Assembly (NCBI RefSeq): GCF_016801865.2 | Contig: NC_068938.1 | Span: 620,001 to 684,000 of the forward strand | Source of the DNA: Culex pipiens pallens | Taxonomy: Eukaryota > Arthropoda > Insecta > Diptera > Culicidae | DNA length: 64,000 nt | Reading direction: 5' to 3' | In this document: positions 47,266 through 59,310 of the stretch, in pieces | Layout: each line of letters opens with the position of its first letter | Position numbering within the stretch: the first letter of the stretch is position 1 | The notes under the pieces: model-generated | Databases searched by the model: none | What the model was told of the DNA's origin: nothing | What the model saw: only the letters and a program-made list of their open reading frames with translations | Translations under genes and position numbers: made by a program

Positions 47266-48511
47266 TGGTTAGTGAAATTTCACGATTTCGCGGACAGCGT
47301 GAAATCCGCAAAATTCGTCTTTTTCCGCGAAATCTCGGGAAATTTTATGTTTATGTGAAACTGTAACGATTTTTTTAAAATATTTGATCAAACTCAAATA
47401 GGAATAAACAAAATTTAAAGAACTACTGTACTGTACTGTGTGTACTGTAGAATTAATCTTGTTCTATTACTAATATAGGGTTGGTGAATTTTGATGATTT
47501 CACGGACGGTGTGAAATTCTTGAAATTTATAAATTTTCATTTTTTTCTTCAAATAACATCAATATTTTAACCATAATGACTATTAAAGTAAATTTTATAA
47601 GTTTTCAATTGAAAAGCTTGATATGAACCATTTGAAGAATTGTTTAGATTTTTCAGTTTTTTTAGGAACTAACAAAATTTAGTTATATTTTTTTCGCTTT
47701 AATATAAATGTTACTACTATTTTATTTTTTAATGTGAAATTTCAAAAGAATAAAAAGAAAAGCTTTGCTTCATCCAAAATTCAATGCAGAGTATTTTTTA
47801 TCTTTGAAATCACCTTTTAAAAACATTTCAGATTTTTTTATAAGTCCTGTTTTTTTACGAATTTTTGATTATTTGGGTGGATGATTCCCGTGAAACTTAA
47901 AAAAGCCATCTTTTTTTGATTTCTGTTCTCATTCTGAATAAAAATTTCGATTTCGTTTCAAATTAAATTATTTTGCCTATTGATTTTAAATTTAGTTTTT
48001 GAAAAGAGAGATGAAACCTTTATAAATTATTTTGAATGGGCTGGAGTCGCAGAAAATTCAAACTATTTTACTAATTTTGGCTGGACAAGATTGTTGAATC
48101 TTGCTTCGATATGAAATTTAATAAAATGTAAACTGATAAAACAGAAGCAAATCAGCGAAAACGTTTTTGTTTTATTAGTCGAATATTTGAAAAGTAGTTC
48201 AATAAATGATATGAAATACGCATGCCCTACATTTTAAAATATAAATAGAGCTCATCCATAAACCATGTGGAAACTTTTTTGAAAATTATGAGATTTTTTT
48301 ATGTCACGTTCAAATTGAGTTATGATTTTTTTAATTTATTGAAGAATAATATATAATGAAGCATAAAAAGTAGTTTCTGTGATTTAAACAAAAGATTTTC
48401 AGAGTTATTTTAACATTTTTCACGTTCCGCAAAATTTGCGTGAAATTTTGTGTTTTGAAATTGAGGACCCCGTGAATTAGCTATTTTCGAGCGTGAAAAA
48501 TCACTAAGCCT
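47266..48511. mobile_element. hAT-like element, ends GGTTAGTGAAATTTCACG, nested in family X copy 3
   Basis: Inverted ends GGTTAGTGAAATTTCACG and CGTGAAAAATCACTAAGCC lie between direct repeats ACATAACT (47258-47265 and 48514-48521; two further bases also match). Family X copy at about 54405 shows the site without the insert. A diverged repeat of the terminal region occurs inside it near 47483-47525. Exact end bases are uncertain by one or two. No transposase. Confidence 0.7.
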
Positions 48512-48649
48512 ACACATAACTAATATATTAAAAACATAGATTTTACGACTGTTTAAATAATTTCCTGAGATTCGCGGGATTAAAAAAAATATTTTTTCCG
48601 TTTCCAGTGAAATTTAAAACCCGGGAAAATTGGACGCCCTTCTTAATTC

Positions 48650-49240
48650 ATTAAACCAGTTACGTTACTGTCAAAGATTTGTAAAATATCAAAGGAATTC
48701 GTGCCAAAAATGCTTGGATTTGATATCTTTTTCCAATCTGTTGTCTTAAGTAGTTTGCAATCGAATGTTAAAAGACTACTTAATGATTTTTTTTGTTAAA
48801 TAATAATTTTTTGTCTACTTTTTCACATTAAAAAAATATAGTAATTTCAAGGTAGCCACCTCGGTCAAAACCAAAAGAAAGTCGGGAAATTGATTTTAAC
48901 GAGAAACACTGGGGAATTCGTCTGACAACACGGGAAAATATTATAAGTTTATTTAGAATTGAATAAACCATTTTAGCATTTCAAGAAATTTCGCTAACAG
49001 CAGATTATACTGAACAGAACCAGATTTTTTTTTATCAAAATTATAAACTGAAAATTTACTCAGAAAAAAAAACAGAAAATTCAATATGGTGAATAATAAA
49101 TTCACAAGTTTATTTTATGTGCAAAACCTAGTACAGAACAGAGTATTGCAGTTACTTTCAGCAACACTTTTATTCAAATTCAAAGACGTCTACTTTGATC
49201 AAAATTGAAAAAAAAACAACAGAGATTCGAAACATTTCCT
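48650..49240. other. AT-rich stretch, possible further element end
   Basis: Contains GGGAAATTG and GGGGAATTCG phrases near 48895-48915 and GGACACCCTA near 49239, reminiscent of hAT-like ends, but I could not pair termini or find a duplication. Confidence 0.3.
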
Positions 49241-51664
49241 GGACACCCTAGTGACTACGCGTTGTTAATGGTAACAATGTGGGCTTTAATTATTATTATT
49301 AAAAACTTGGCAATTTCTTTTTGCGGATGTGGTGCTGCTGCTGCTACTGCACACTCTTTCCTATTTTCCAAACTGGTCATGTTTGTGGTCGTGGCGTGAT
49401 TGTGCGTGAGCTAAGGGAAACGGCATTTCCTTTGGTGGGAAGAAGGTGGGGTAAAATGGGCCACTTCAAATGTTAATTCGGTAATTTATGTTAAAATGTT
49501 GAACACAATAGTACAAAATTAAACCCAGAGATTCCGTTTTGCCTCAAGTTGCCCCATCGAGTAACCGCTGGCAACCCGGCGTGAGACGATTATGGTGCCA
49601 ACCGCATTTGAGAAATTGGAGACACGCATAGATAAAAGTAAAGTGGTGCCTGGGTACTGTTAGGGAAAGGTCCGGCCGTCCGTGTATTGTCGATTGCATG
49701 TAAAGTAAGCTGTTTTCTTTCCCCGCCTTGAAGTGGTTTATCTTTGTGCTGAGCAGCGGTCAATTGCATTGTAATTTTTGCGCGGTGCAGGTTTCCTTCC
49801 AGTTCCACACAACAGTTTTATCTTCTTTGCTGCGTACACTGGCACGTTTCTCTAAGCAGTGTTTTAAAGAACTGCGAAGAAGACTTTTGATTAATGGATG
49901 GGTTGCTTAATCCTACCGGCTTACGATCAGCGACTTTCTGGTTGGCGCGCTTAATGTGTTACTTTTTCACAATTGTTGCACTTACTTTGTTGCTAATGGT
50001 GATTAATTTCGTGTCTTTTTGTTTTGTTGCAGATTCCTTCGTGATTCAAGCTGACATGTGGTCATCAGTTTGAGGTGTTTATCTTGCATTTTTTTTCTAT
50101 AGTATTAAGGCACACAAATCATAATTTTCAAAATGATCTAACGACAAATCATTAATGTCCTTTGTCCTTTGTTCGATACTTCAAACATTCACAGATTGAA
50201 ACATTGATTTGTTTAATAACTTAAAGCTTAAAAATTGTTCACTTCAAAACGTCACTAGATTAATCTAGTAGTCCCGCATAGTCACAAAGGACCCATCGAC
50301 CAGCGGTTTCCACGGCAACGCCATGATTTGCATCTCGCAGCAAACCAGAGACAAACGGACACAAGACAAAGTACTCGGCAACTTGGGATGAGCGTGTGCA
50401 AAAATAAATGCAGAAAATATCAACAACAAGAAGAATATCGCAAGTCGATATCATTTGCAAACCACCACGCGAACTCTTCACCTGGCCCTCACTCACTCAC
50501 TCACTTTAAGCGGTGAGGGGTGGAGGGCTGCGCAGAGTGAGGAAAGCTCATTCCAACTCAGCGCTTTTAATTTTCGCCTGTTTTGAAAAGGAAATAATTT
50601 ATTTCTCTCGCTCGAATGGCCTGCTTGGATGGCTGTCCTTGTGTGTTCAAAGCCTGCTCGTGGACTGGCACGATATTCCAGGCCGCATTTGCTTCGGTTT
50701 TTAATTGATTAATGTGTATGTTTACATTATTTATGTAATGCTCGATCTGTGGTGCTCTTCTTGCGCCTCGTGAGCAGCTCGCTTTATCTTTTCTCGTTCG
50801 AGGGGTTGCCAGTGGCGTGGAGGGGTCTAACATTCCACAGGTACACCTTCCTCCCTCGGAGTGTGCCCGATAAGAGTACGTTTCTGTTCTGTTGTTCTGC
50901 TGGGTTCTGTTTTGTTCGTCCGTCCGTCCGTTGTCCGTTTGCAGATGATAGTGGCGCTGTTTTGCCCCGTTTTTTCTTCTTCATGGCCTGCTTTTTTTGC
51001 AAGCAAAGTGCAACGCGATGGGTTCACTGTCGGAAAAAGAACCCTGAGGTATTTGTCTGGTTTGTGGCTGTTGTTGGTTCGCGAAACTACCGCAAACCTG
51101 GCGAGGAAATCGGTGGGGCTAGGTATTCCCTGAGATTTTAGGTGTTGAGCTGTGGGGTAAGAAAACAGGTTGTTTAGGTTCCGTTGGAACATGATACCGG
51201 CCAGGGCGGTGCGAGTACGACAAAACATAGTTTTTAGATTTGACAGTGAAATTCTAAGCCAAATTGAGACATAAGGTACTGATAAATGCACAGATCTTTG
51301 AGTTCTAAAATAAGCTTATGGTGAATTCGTCAATATGGCATTATTTTCAAGCAACTTATTAATTAATTAAGCAAACATCTGCACCAAAATTGATCAGCAT
51401 GTGCCGGTTGGACCCTTCTTGAAGATTGACTATGAATTTGCTTCAAAAACATCACAGATTAGACCAACGGTTTCTGAGATACAGCCTCTGAAAGGAAAGA
51501 AAACAGGAAAAATTAGTTTTTCTCTACATCACCAAAATTGCAACAAATTGCTAAATTTTTCGATCTTTTTGATTAGTTGTTTTTCATTAAGAAAATAACT
51601 TAAGTGTTGGCATCAGCATTAATTTTTCGCTTGTTGCGCACAGGGTATTTTTTTTTCTGGATAC
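49241..51664. other. Unique non-coding stretch
   Basis: Balanced composition between 49300 and 51250 with overlapping open frames and no recognised domain. A strong acceptor-like GTCTTTTTGTTTTGTTGCAG ends at 50032, with no clear coding exon after it. AT-rich after 51300. Confidence 0.35.
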
Positions 51665-51679
51665 ACTAGTAGTAGGGCG

Positions 51680-51955
51680 CAGGGATGCCACTTGGTTTTT
51701 TTTAAATGTCTGTGAAAAAGTCTGAGTATGTCTGTGCATTTGTCTAAAATTCAAATATATCAATTCACAGTCATTGAGATCCATCAGAAATTGCCTTTTT
51801 AACCATTTGAAGACTAATGAAATAAGTTTCGACAAAAAAGATTACAAAATATTAATTTAATGAAGTTTTTTTAAAGTCTGTGCACCTCAAAAAATGTCTG
51901 ATACAAGCTAAAAAGTCTGTGAAACACAGACAAATCTGTGTATCGGGCATCCCTG
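51680..51955. mobile_element. 276-bp hAT-like element, ends CAGGGATGCC
   Basis: Inverted ends CAGGGATGCC and GGCATCCCTG; the exact 8-bp duplication GTAGGGCG lies at 51672-51679, and the right copy is now at 52668-52675 because another element inserted across the junction. The interior repeats GTCTGTG and CACAGAC words near both ends. Non-coding. Confidence 0.85.
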
Positions 51956-51960
51956 GTAGG

Positions 51961-52664
51961 TAGCGTGGCTCACGGATATATGAAAAAGACAAAAGTGTTC
52001 AATTCCAAACGCCTCGACCGGATTTTTGTAGCAATATGGCCCCAGAACATAGCCTGAAACTTTGAGCGCATTTGGTTAACGTTTAGTACTTCCACCATTG
52101 ACCTGAAGTTAGTATGGAACTTTTAAAGATTTACTATGGGAAATTTTCACTTTTAACCTCTTCTTAGATAAAGTTTCCCAAAACCCAATCAAATTTTCTT
52201 ATTCTCAAGTTTCTTATAGGTTTTGATCCGGGGAACAACTTTGTAGAACATCGCAAAGCGCTAGGAATTGATCCTGAAAAGATACAGGATATTTTTTGGA
52301 GCTAGGAATTTTTTTTTAACGTGCTCTAAAAATTTGCCTGTATCTTTCCGGGATTAATTCCTAGCGCTTTGTGATGTTCTACAAAGTTGTTCCCCGGATC
52401 GAAACCTATAAGAAACCACTACTTTGAGAAAAAATCATAGGGCATAGGAAAATATACTCGAAAAAAGTTAAAAAGTTGAAAATAAATAAATTAAATTTAT
52501 TGAAATTTCTTTATAACTTCAGGTCAATGGTGGAAGTTCTAAACCTTAACCAAATGCGCTCAAAATTTCAGGCTATGTTTTGGGGCCATATTGCTACAAA
52601 ATTCCGGTTGAGGCGTTCGAAATTAAACACTTTTGTCTTTTTCATATATCCGTGAGCCACGCTA
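51961..52664. mobile_element. 704-bp palindromic hAT-like MITE, ends TAGCGTGGCTCACGG
   Basis: Near-perfect terminal repeats TAGCGTGGCTCACGG and CCGTGAGCCACGCTA, with arms of about 330 bases mirrored around about 52315. The exact 8-bp duplication is CTGGTAGG (51953-51960 and 52665-52672). The insertion lies across the junction between the 276-bp element's right end and its duplicated target. No open frame of note. Confidence 0.92.
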
Positions 52665-53624
52665 CTGGTAGGGCGTCCAATTTTCCCGGGTTTTGAATTT
52701 CCCGGGAAACGGAAAAAATATTTTTGGGGAATTCCCGGGATCCCGGGAAATTTTTGAAACAGTCATAAAATCGATGTTTTTATTATATTTGTTATGTTTT
52801 ACAAGCTTTAAATCATAGAATTAGCTCAATAACATTAAAAAGTGATACTCTAAAATTAACAAGGACAACATTTATTTAATAGCTAAAAAGAAATTCAAAT
52901 GCGATTTTTGTTACTCTTTGTTGTGCTTAGGATTTTAAATGAACTATTTTTTTTTATCCAATGTGATTCAAATTAAATACACAAGTCTTTTATAATTATA
53001 TTTCTTTTATATATTTTTATATGACATGACTAGAAAAACTTAGAAAAATTCTTTGAAAATGACATAAAAACAAAAAGTGACAGCAAATAAAATGATACAA
53101 GTAGTGCGTCCATCCCGGGAATTCCCGGGACAAAAATCCCGGGATTTTTCGAAATCCGGGAATTCCCAAATCCCGGCATTTTTCATAATTTGTCCCGAGA
53201 ATTCCCGAAAAAAAAAAAAAAAAAAGATAAACAGTTAAATACCTCTTAATCGGTAATAATTTTAAAGCATTTTAATTTGAATTCAGCATATATCAGCATT
53301 TATTTGGTGTATTCGGGAAAACAATTGAAATTTTAGTTTATCTATCTGCAAAATGCCTAGCGCTTTAAATATTTCCTATTTGATTTTGTATATTTTGAAA
53401 AGATTGAGATATCTACGTATATTTTTAATTTAAAATTTGGAAAAAATCAAATCAAATTATTTTTCATCAAACACTGGCATGTGGGGCAAATCAGGACAAA
53501 TGAAACGAATTAAGACAGCTATTTAGCCATTTTTTTTGCATGATGACTTTGGTTAAAACTGGAATAGAACAAAACAATTTCACAGAACACCGATTTTTAA
53601 ATTTATTGCTCTAAAATCTCCTTA

Positions 53625-53757
53625 GGGACCAGCCATAAACCATGTGGACACTTTTTTGAGAATCTGTTACTCCCCCCCCTTTTTGTATGAATCGTGGACA
53701 ATCGCCATACCCCCCCTCCCGCCTCTTAAAGTATCCACGTGGTTTATGGATGGTCCC
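53625..53757. mobile_element. GGGACC MITE copy with TTA duplication
   Basis: Inverted ends GGGACCAGCCATAAACC and GGTTTATGGATGGTCCC with TTA on both sides (53622-53624 and 53758-53760), typical of PIF/Harbinger. C runs at about 53673-53680 and 53710-53716 correspond to the G runs of the copy at 24720. Family X copy 1 near 23185-23205 shows the region without this insert. Confidence 0.85.
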
Positions 53758-53842
53758 TTATCTATTCAGACTGTATTCCTGTTTTTTCCTAGTAACTTAA
53801 AGATAATTTTTAAAATATGTTTTATGCAAATTTTTTTTTGTG

Positions 53843-54060
53843 AAAGTGGAACTTTTCAACACTAGTATCAATAAGTATTTTTTAACGGTCAATTTATTTA
53901 ACACATGGTATTTGCAAAAAATCCATTCAAAAGGCGTTTATTCGGGATTGCAAACAATGTTCTACAACTTTTTTCCAGCAATTGTCGTATTTCTAGATTA
54001 CTTTTTTCAAAACAACCAATGTGCCAAGAGTTTCCTATCTACATAGAACATTTTGAAAAA
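53843..54060 (+). mobile_element. Fragment of the TGCTGAAAAGTT foldback family
   Basis: GTGGAACTTTTCAACACTAG, the CATTCAAAAGGCGTTTATTCG block and the AACAATGTTCTACAAC block follow the order in the element at 61680-61830. Diverged and partial, inside family X copy 2b. Confidence 0.6.
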
Positions 54061-55182
54061 GTAATCGAGATTTATTCGATAAATGAAAAAAAATCTTTTT
54101 GTCACTTGGTGCATACTTGTGTCATTTTATTTGTTGTCGTCTCTTTTTTTTTTTTAAAGATATTTTCAAAGAAATTTTTCAAGCTTTTCTGGTCATGTCA
54201 TATAAAAAAGAAATAAATTTATAAAAGACTAATTTAATTTGAATAACATTGTAGTTCATTTAAAATCCGAAGCACAATAAAGAACAAAAAAAACTTATTT
54301 TAATTTCGTTTAAGCTATTTAAAAACTGTCATCCTTGTTAAGATTGAAGTATAGATTACCTCCATTTAACATGATTGAGCTAATTCTATGAATTTAAGCT
54401 TGAAAAACATATCAAATATAATGAAAATATAGATTTTATGACTGTTTCAAAAATTTCCCGGGATCCCGGGAATTCCAGGGATTCCAAAAATATTTTTCCC
54501 GTTTCCCGGGAAATTCAAAACCCGGGAAATTTGGACGCCCTAGATACAAGTCAATATAAAATTGTAGACACTTTTTGAATTTAATGTTTTATATAAAACA
54601 TATTTTACAAATTATCTATAAGTTACTACCGCCAACCAGGAATAGGAATAAGAATATTTGGAAATCGGTGAACTAATTGGTTTGTTCTGTTCCTGTTTTG
54701 AGCGAAGTCATTCAAATCATTTTGCAAAAAAATGGCTTACATTTTCCTGATTTGGTCCAGATTCCGGAAAATTATGAAAAATTATTCTATATTATATTTG
54801 TTTCAAATTTTAAATCATTAATATTCATAAATATAATGTCCGGTCTTTTAAAACTATGTAACTAATTTAAAATATTTAAAGCGCTAGAAATTTTGCGGAA
54901 CTCAAATTTTAACAATTTTACCTGAAAAGCCAATTTAATGCTGATATGTGACGAATACAAATTTTAATGCATTAAATTTCTTATCGATTACTATGCATTC
55001 AACTTGTCATCTACATCCTACAACAAAATCTGAATTTTCAGACCAAAATTTGTTTTTTTTTTTAATTTCGGGAATTCCCGGGACAAATTTAAAAAAAACC
55101 CGGGATTCGGGAATTCCCGGTTTTCGAAAAATCCCGGGATTTTTGTCCCAGGAATTCCCGGGATGGACGCACTACCTAGTAG

Positions 55183-57500
55183 TGACAGCCTTATATTGCC
55201 GGCCGCTCTCATCTCCACCGCGCACCAGGGCAAGGAAAAGGTTTTGAAAGACAGGAAGTGTTGATGCTACACTTTTTGAAGGGGATAAGGGAAAATCTCC
55301 ACGGTATCCTTAAGTGAGTTTCACTTTGAGTTGGACAGTTTTTGAGAAGGTATGAGGTTTAGGTTAAGCTCTAAGCAAGCGTTGGGACCAATGGCATAAT
55401 GTTTCTTGTTTTTTAAGGTGTTTCAAGTACTTTAAAAGTAACCAACTGGGTCTACCACGAACACAACCGCAAGCTCGCCCTCTATCCGCAACTGATAACA
55501 CGCTAAATGAAAGGAGCTTCCACCAAGTGTCCTCCCCATGGCATTTTCCCACCTCACCGCCTACTGCGCGATGCGTCTTCATATCCTATTCATTATAACC
55601 GCTATTATTATTCCGCCTTGCGCATGAACTAGGCAAGCTAGAGAGAAAGAGCCGGCTTAGCCCGTAGCATGCAAACTTGTACAATAACCTGACAGCTTCG
55701 ACGCGCGGCCGGCCTGCTAAGACCCAATATAAGGGTAACACTACACTTTGCCGAGTGGGGTGAGTTGCGAGGGTCGGCCGGGAAAGTTGTTTTTCCGCTC
55801 GCCCCAGCTCTTTCTATTGCTCGCTCTCCTTTGCTCGCTGTAGAGTTAAATTTATTGTTTCTTCATCATTTGTTATAACAATGTCCGACGAGCTGAACCC
55901 CGGGTTGCTTCTTCTTCTTCTTCCTCGTTGGAGTCTGGAAGGGAGCAGCACCACTTTTCCACACCAGCATCAATCTCTTCCTGATTTCTATTTTTCGCTT
56001 TACTTTTGCTCTGCTCGTTCCTTGGAAATTAGCCGGAGAGATGCGTCTTTGCCGGGGTTCACATACGTGTGAGAAGATGCCCTCTTCTTGGCAAGCTTTA
56101 AAAAGGGGGGAGAGGAGGGAAACGACATGTTTTAGTGCTGCGATCATTTATAATTGTAAAAGTACGTATGCAACAAGTTCGAAAGGAAGGTCCGGTTTTG
56201 TGGCCTCACCTTGCCCCCCCCCCCACAAACACCTCCGTTTGCGCCATCGCGTTTGCATTATCGACAGAAATGCTTAGAAAAATATTTTAATTATTTCAGT
56301 TTTCTTTATTCTGAGTCCGGAAAAACGGGTCCGCAGCGAAGAATGGGACGAAACGCAAATTGGTTTTATCTCGCGCTTCGATTTTTGCATACCTTTGTGT
56401 GTCGTTCAGAGGGCTTTGTAATCCGAGCAGGCCGTGCCAAAGTACAGCTAGTTAGAGTTGCCAATTCTACAAGATTTTGAAAAAAATGTCTTTAAAAATA
56501 AATTATTTCAAATATCAGGAAAAACTTTGAACACTTCAACGTTAGTTGAAAATAATGGCATACAGGAAAATTAATGCGAAGCATACTTTAAAAAATCTTA
56601 AAGATATGCTTCCAGTGAGCTCATTTTTTCTATTTTTATTTGCTTCTTGTTACGAAGCGTTGCACTCACTACAGGGAGAAAATAAAAGAGATATATAATG
56701 CGTATTTAAATGGCCTCGGTAATTTCCACCTTCATTGCAGAAAGAGCCCCACGATGGTTAATGAAAAACTAGTTTTCTTCTTTCGTGCCCCTCCACTCCT
56801 CCCTCTCTTTGTCACACTCCCCGCCCCTGGATTTTCCCAGCAGTCGCCGATGTCGTTAAAAAATATAAATTAAAACGAATGAAGCCTAACATTTTTCTTT
56901 TTCTCCGTACACACGCAAACACACACACACACACACACTCACAAATACAGTTGAAATTGTTATTGCTGCTAATTAATGCGAGGAGTTGAGTGGTTATTTC
57001 AAAATTATCAGTTTTGTCCTCTTGCGAGAGATGTCGACGACGACGACGACGGGACGGACTTTGAGACAAACAAGTCCCACCGGCAATCGCAGCAATCCGT
57101 CGGTTACTTTGCATGGCTTTGACCGGTCGTCGTCGTCGTCGATCGAGTACGGAGATCCCAGCAGGCCGAGGTTCGTGACATTATTTTTGTTCAAGACTTC
57201 TTTTGAGGGGGTGGATGCAGGGGGTCGGAGGGGGGAGATTGGGGTAAAGTTTTATTTTAATGCTTTCCGATTAGGTGAGTTTGTAATTCACCTGACCATT
57301 TTAATGACTATTCTGGTGGAGGCGAAACGGCGGCAATGTGGCGAAATTCGTTTCATGGGTGATCCGAAACTAGATACTGATTCTGGTTGGATGCGATTTG
57401 ATCTGGTGGTTGGTTTGATATGAGAAAAGATAAAATCGACTCGTTATTACCGTTTATGTGGGGACTTGGACTCCGGTTGATTTAGAGCAACGAACCGGAT
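55183..57500. other. Unique non-coding stretch
   Basis: Balanced composition, an inverted pair of triplet runs ((CGA)n at about 57034-57052 and (TCG)n at about 57125-57142), and a (CA)n run at about 56912-56940. Several open frames overlap on both strands. No recognised domain or RNA gene. Confidence 0.35.
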
Positions 57501-58590
57501 TGTGCTGATCACTTATACTAGGCTCGGACAACATAGTTGTATATTAAATTAGAGTTATCATATTATTTTTCACAGAATATACATAAACTTAATTATGCAA
57601 TTGATTGGAATAATAAAATACCAAATTTATATTACTTTATGTGTCATAGTCTGAGATCAAACAAAACAAATATCAATTAACCTCTATAAATCTCCATTTC
57701 AGCTAAATTTAATTTTTGATTGTACAAAAATATTGCCACCAAGCTACAGTTTTTGATTTTTAAAATTGTGTTGATGATTGCTGACAATATTTTTCCTTAA
57801 AACTTGAAACAATTTCCAATAAAATTGCCTTAGAGACATTGCAGATTGGCCTCTGGTTGCTTAAATGTATAGAATAAAAGAAACAGAAACAAAAAAAAAA
57901 ATAAGTTTTCAAAGTTTCATCCAAACGGCTTTTTTCCCATTACCAAAATCTCGTAAACTAATGGTGTAAATGTAACAATAGATAAAAGAAACCATTGTGA
58001 AATTTGCTGATCTTGATTATTTTTTGAAATTTTTGAATCAATTCTAACATTTCAAAGGATACGCTCGAATATTTGATGTTTTGTCAATGTCAGTCTTGAA
58101 TCCAAAATAAAAAAATAAAAGGTGGAATTTTTCAGTTAAAATTACATTTTGGAATTCTATTTTGATCTATTTTTGAAATTTTAGAACAAACTCTAACATT
58201 TCAAAAGTGCGTTATCGCGAATATTTGTTCTTTTATGAATGTCAGTTTTAAATCCAAAATAAAAAATGTCTACTATTTAAAAATCTTAAACTAGAATTTT
58301 TCAGTTATAATTAAATTATGAAATTTGCTGATCTTTAAAAAAATATTTTTGAAATTTTATAATCAACTGAAACATTTAAAAGGGACACAACTCTTTATAT
58401 CGAATATTTGTTTTTCTTTTGTAAAGGTTAGTTTTGAGTCCTAAATAAAAAAAAATAGATAAAACTATTTTAAAAAAAGATAAAAACTGGATTTTTTTTA
58501 GTTAAAATTAACCTTCACGTGGCTTAATCTGAAAAACAGCGCACTTTTTCAAAGATCTTTAAAGTTCTTTTCCATTTGCAAATTTTAATT
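57501..58590. other. AT-rich stretch with weak internal repetition
   Basis: Three diverged blocks (about 58010-58130, 58165-58310 and 58330-58510) each run through a TTTTGAAATTTT / CTAACATTTCAAA / GAATATTTG series in the same order, suggesting an old tandem triplication. No gene. Confidence 0.45.
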
Positions 58591-58592
58591 TA

Positions 58593-58754
58593 CAGTGGAC
58601 TCTCTGGCTGTCGATCTTCTCGATATCAATATTGCTCCAGCTGTCAATAAATTTGTCAGTCCCTTCAAATAGATTGCTTTGATTTTTCGTTCTATAATTT
58701 GATAACTCCCGCTCTCGACGATCCCTTCAATATCGACAACGAGAGAGTCCACTG
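58593..58754. mobile_element. Tigger/pogo-like MITE, ends CAGTGGACTCTC
   Basis: Inverted ends CAGTGGACTCTCTGG and CGAGAGAGTCCACTG with TA on both sides (58591-58592 and 58755-58756). A TA duplication with CAGT-starting ends is typical of pogo/Tigger-type Tc1-mariner elements. 162 bp, non-coding. Confidence 0.8.
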
Positions 58755-58756
58755 TA

Positions 58757-59310
58757 TATAAAAAAATCGAGTATTTTGTTTTTAATCATACGGCTGTTGC
58801 ATATATTTTTAGTTCCCAAAAAAGTATAGGTTATCCCTAAAATTTTAAAGTTATCGCAGTTCTAGCGAAAAAAGTTGATTTTTCTCGTTTTCGTCATTTT
58901 TTCTTTTTTGCGCATGGCGCGTCGAAAAACATTGGAACCCTGTTGACGAAACTTCATCATTTTTATATATATTTAGTAACATTGTCCGATGAATCCATAA
59001 AAAATATTTTAATAAAGCTCTTTGGTCCCGAGGCCTGCAAAATCAGATTTTAAGTTTCCATATATCAGGGTTCATTTTTTTAACTCCAAACTATTTTTTT
59101 CTAAAAGTCCTATCAATTTCCTTTCATTTGCGTCCAAAAGAGTAAAAGAAAATTGTGTTTTTTTTGCGAAAAACGACAAGAATGACAATTTTTCGGAGCA
59201 CTCTAACACGACGTAGGTCACCCTACTGGCCGAACATAAAAAAGGTGTAATTAATGTTTTGATATAGGCCTGTAGGTAATTACTTTAAGAAATGTAATCC
59301 CCCATACAAA
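58757..59310. other. AT-rich non-coding stretch
   Basis: Resembles dispersed-repeat sequence; no ends defined, no gene. Confidence 0.35.

Larger units (their letters stand above)
46414..48641 (-). mobile_element. Family X copy 3 (hAT-like), with nested SINE and hAT-like insert
   Basis: Ends TAGTGCGTCCATCCC and TTGGACGCCCTT match family X in reverse orientation. The exact 8-bp duplication CTTAATTC flanks it (46406-46413 and 48642-48649). The CCCGGG motifs are more degraded than in the other copies, so this looks older. It contains a SINE insert at 46632-46828 and another hAT-like element at about 47266-48511. No transposase. Confidence 0.85.
53102..54542 (-). mobile_element. Family X copy 2b (hAT-like), inverted inside copy 2a
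   Basis: Ends TAGTGCGTCCATCCCGGG and GGACGCCCTA, flanked by the exact 8-bp duplication GATACAAG (53094-53101 and 54543-54550). A family X member has therefore inserted into another member in opposite orientation. CCCGGG motif clusters are seen at both ends. It hosts a 133-bp MITE (53625-53757) and a fragment of the foldback family (53843-54060). Confidence 0.92.
51673..55174 (+). mobile_element. Family X copy 2a (hAT-like), host of a four-element nest
   Basis: Left terminus TAGGGCG at 51673-51679 is separated from the rest of its terminal repeat (TCCAATTTTCCCGGG at 52676) by two insertions. The right terminus ATGGACGCACTA ends at 55174. Flanks ACTAGTAG (51665-51672) and CCTAGTAG (55175-55182) match at 7 of 8 positions, a slightly decayed 8-bp duplication. 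Removing inserts leaves about 1.05 kb of its own sequence with CCCGGG motif clusters at both ends. Confidence 0.8.
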
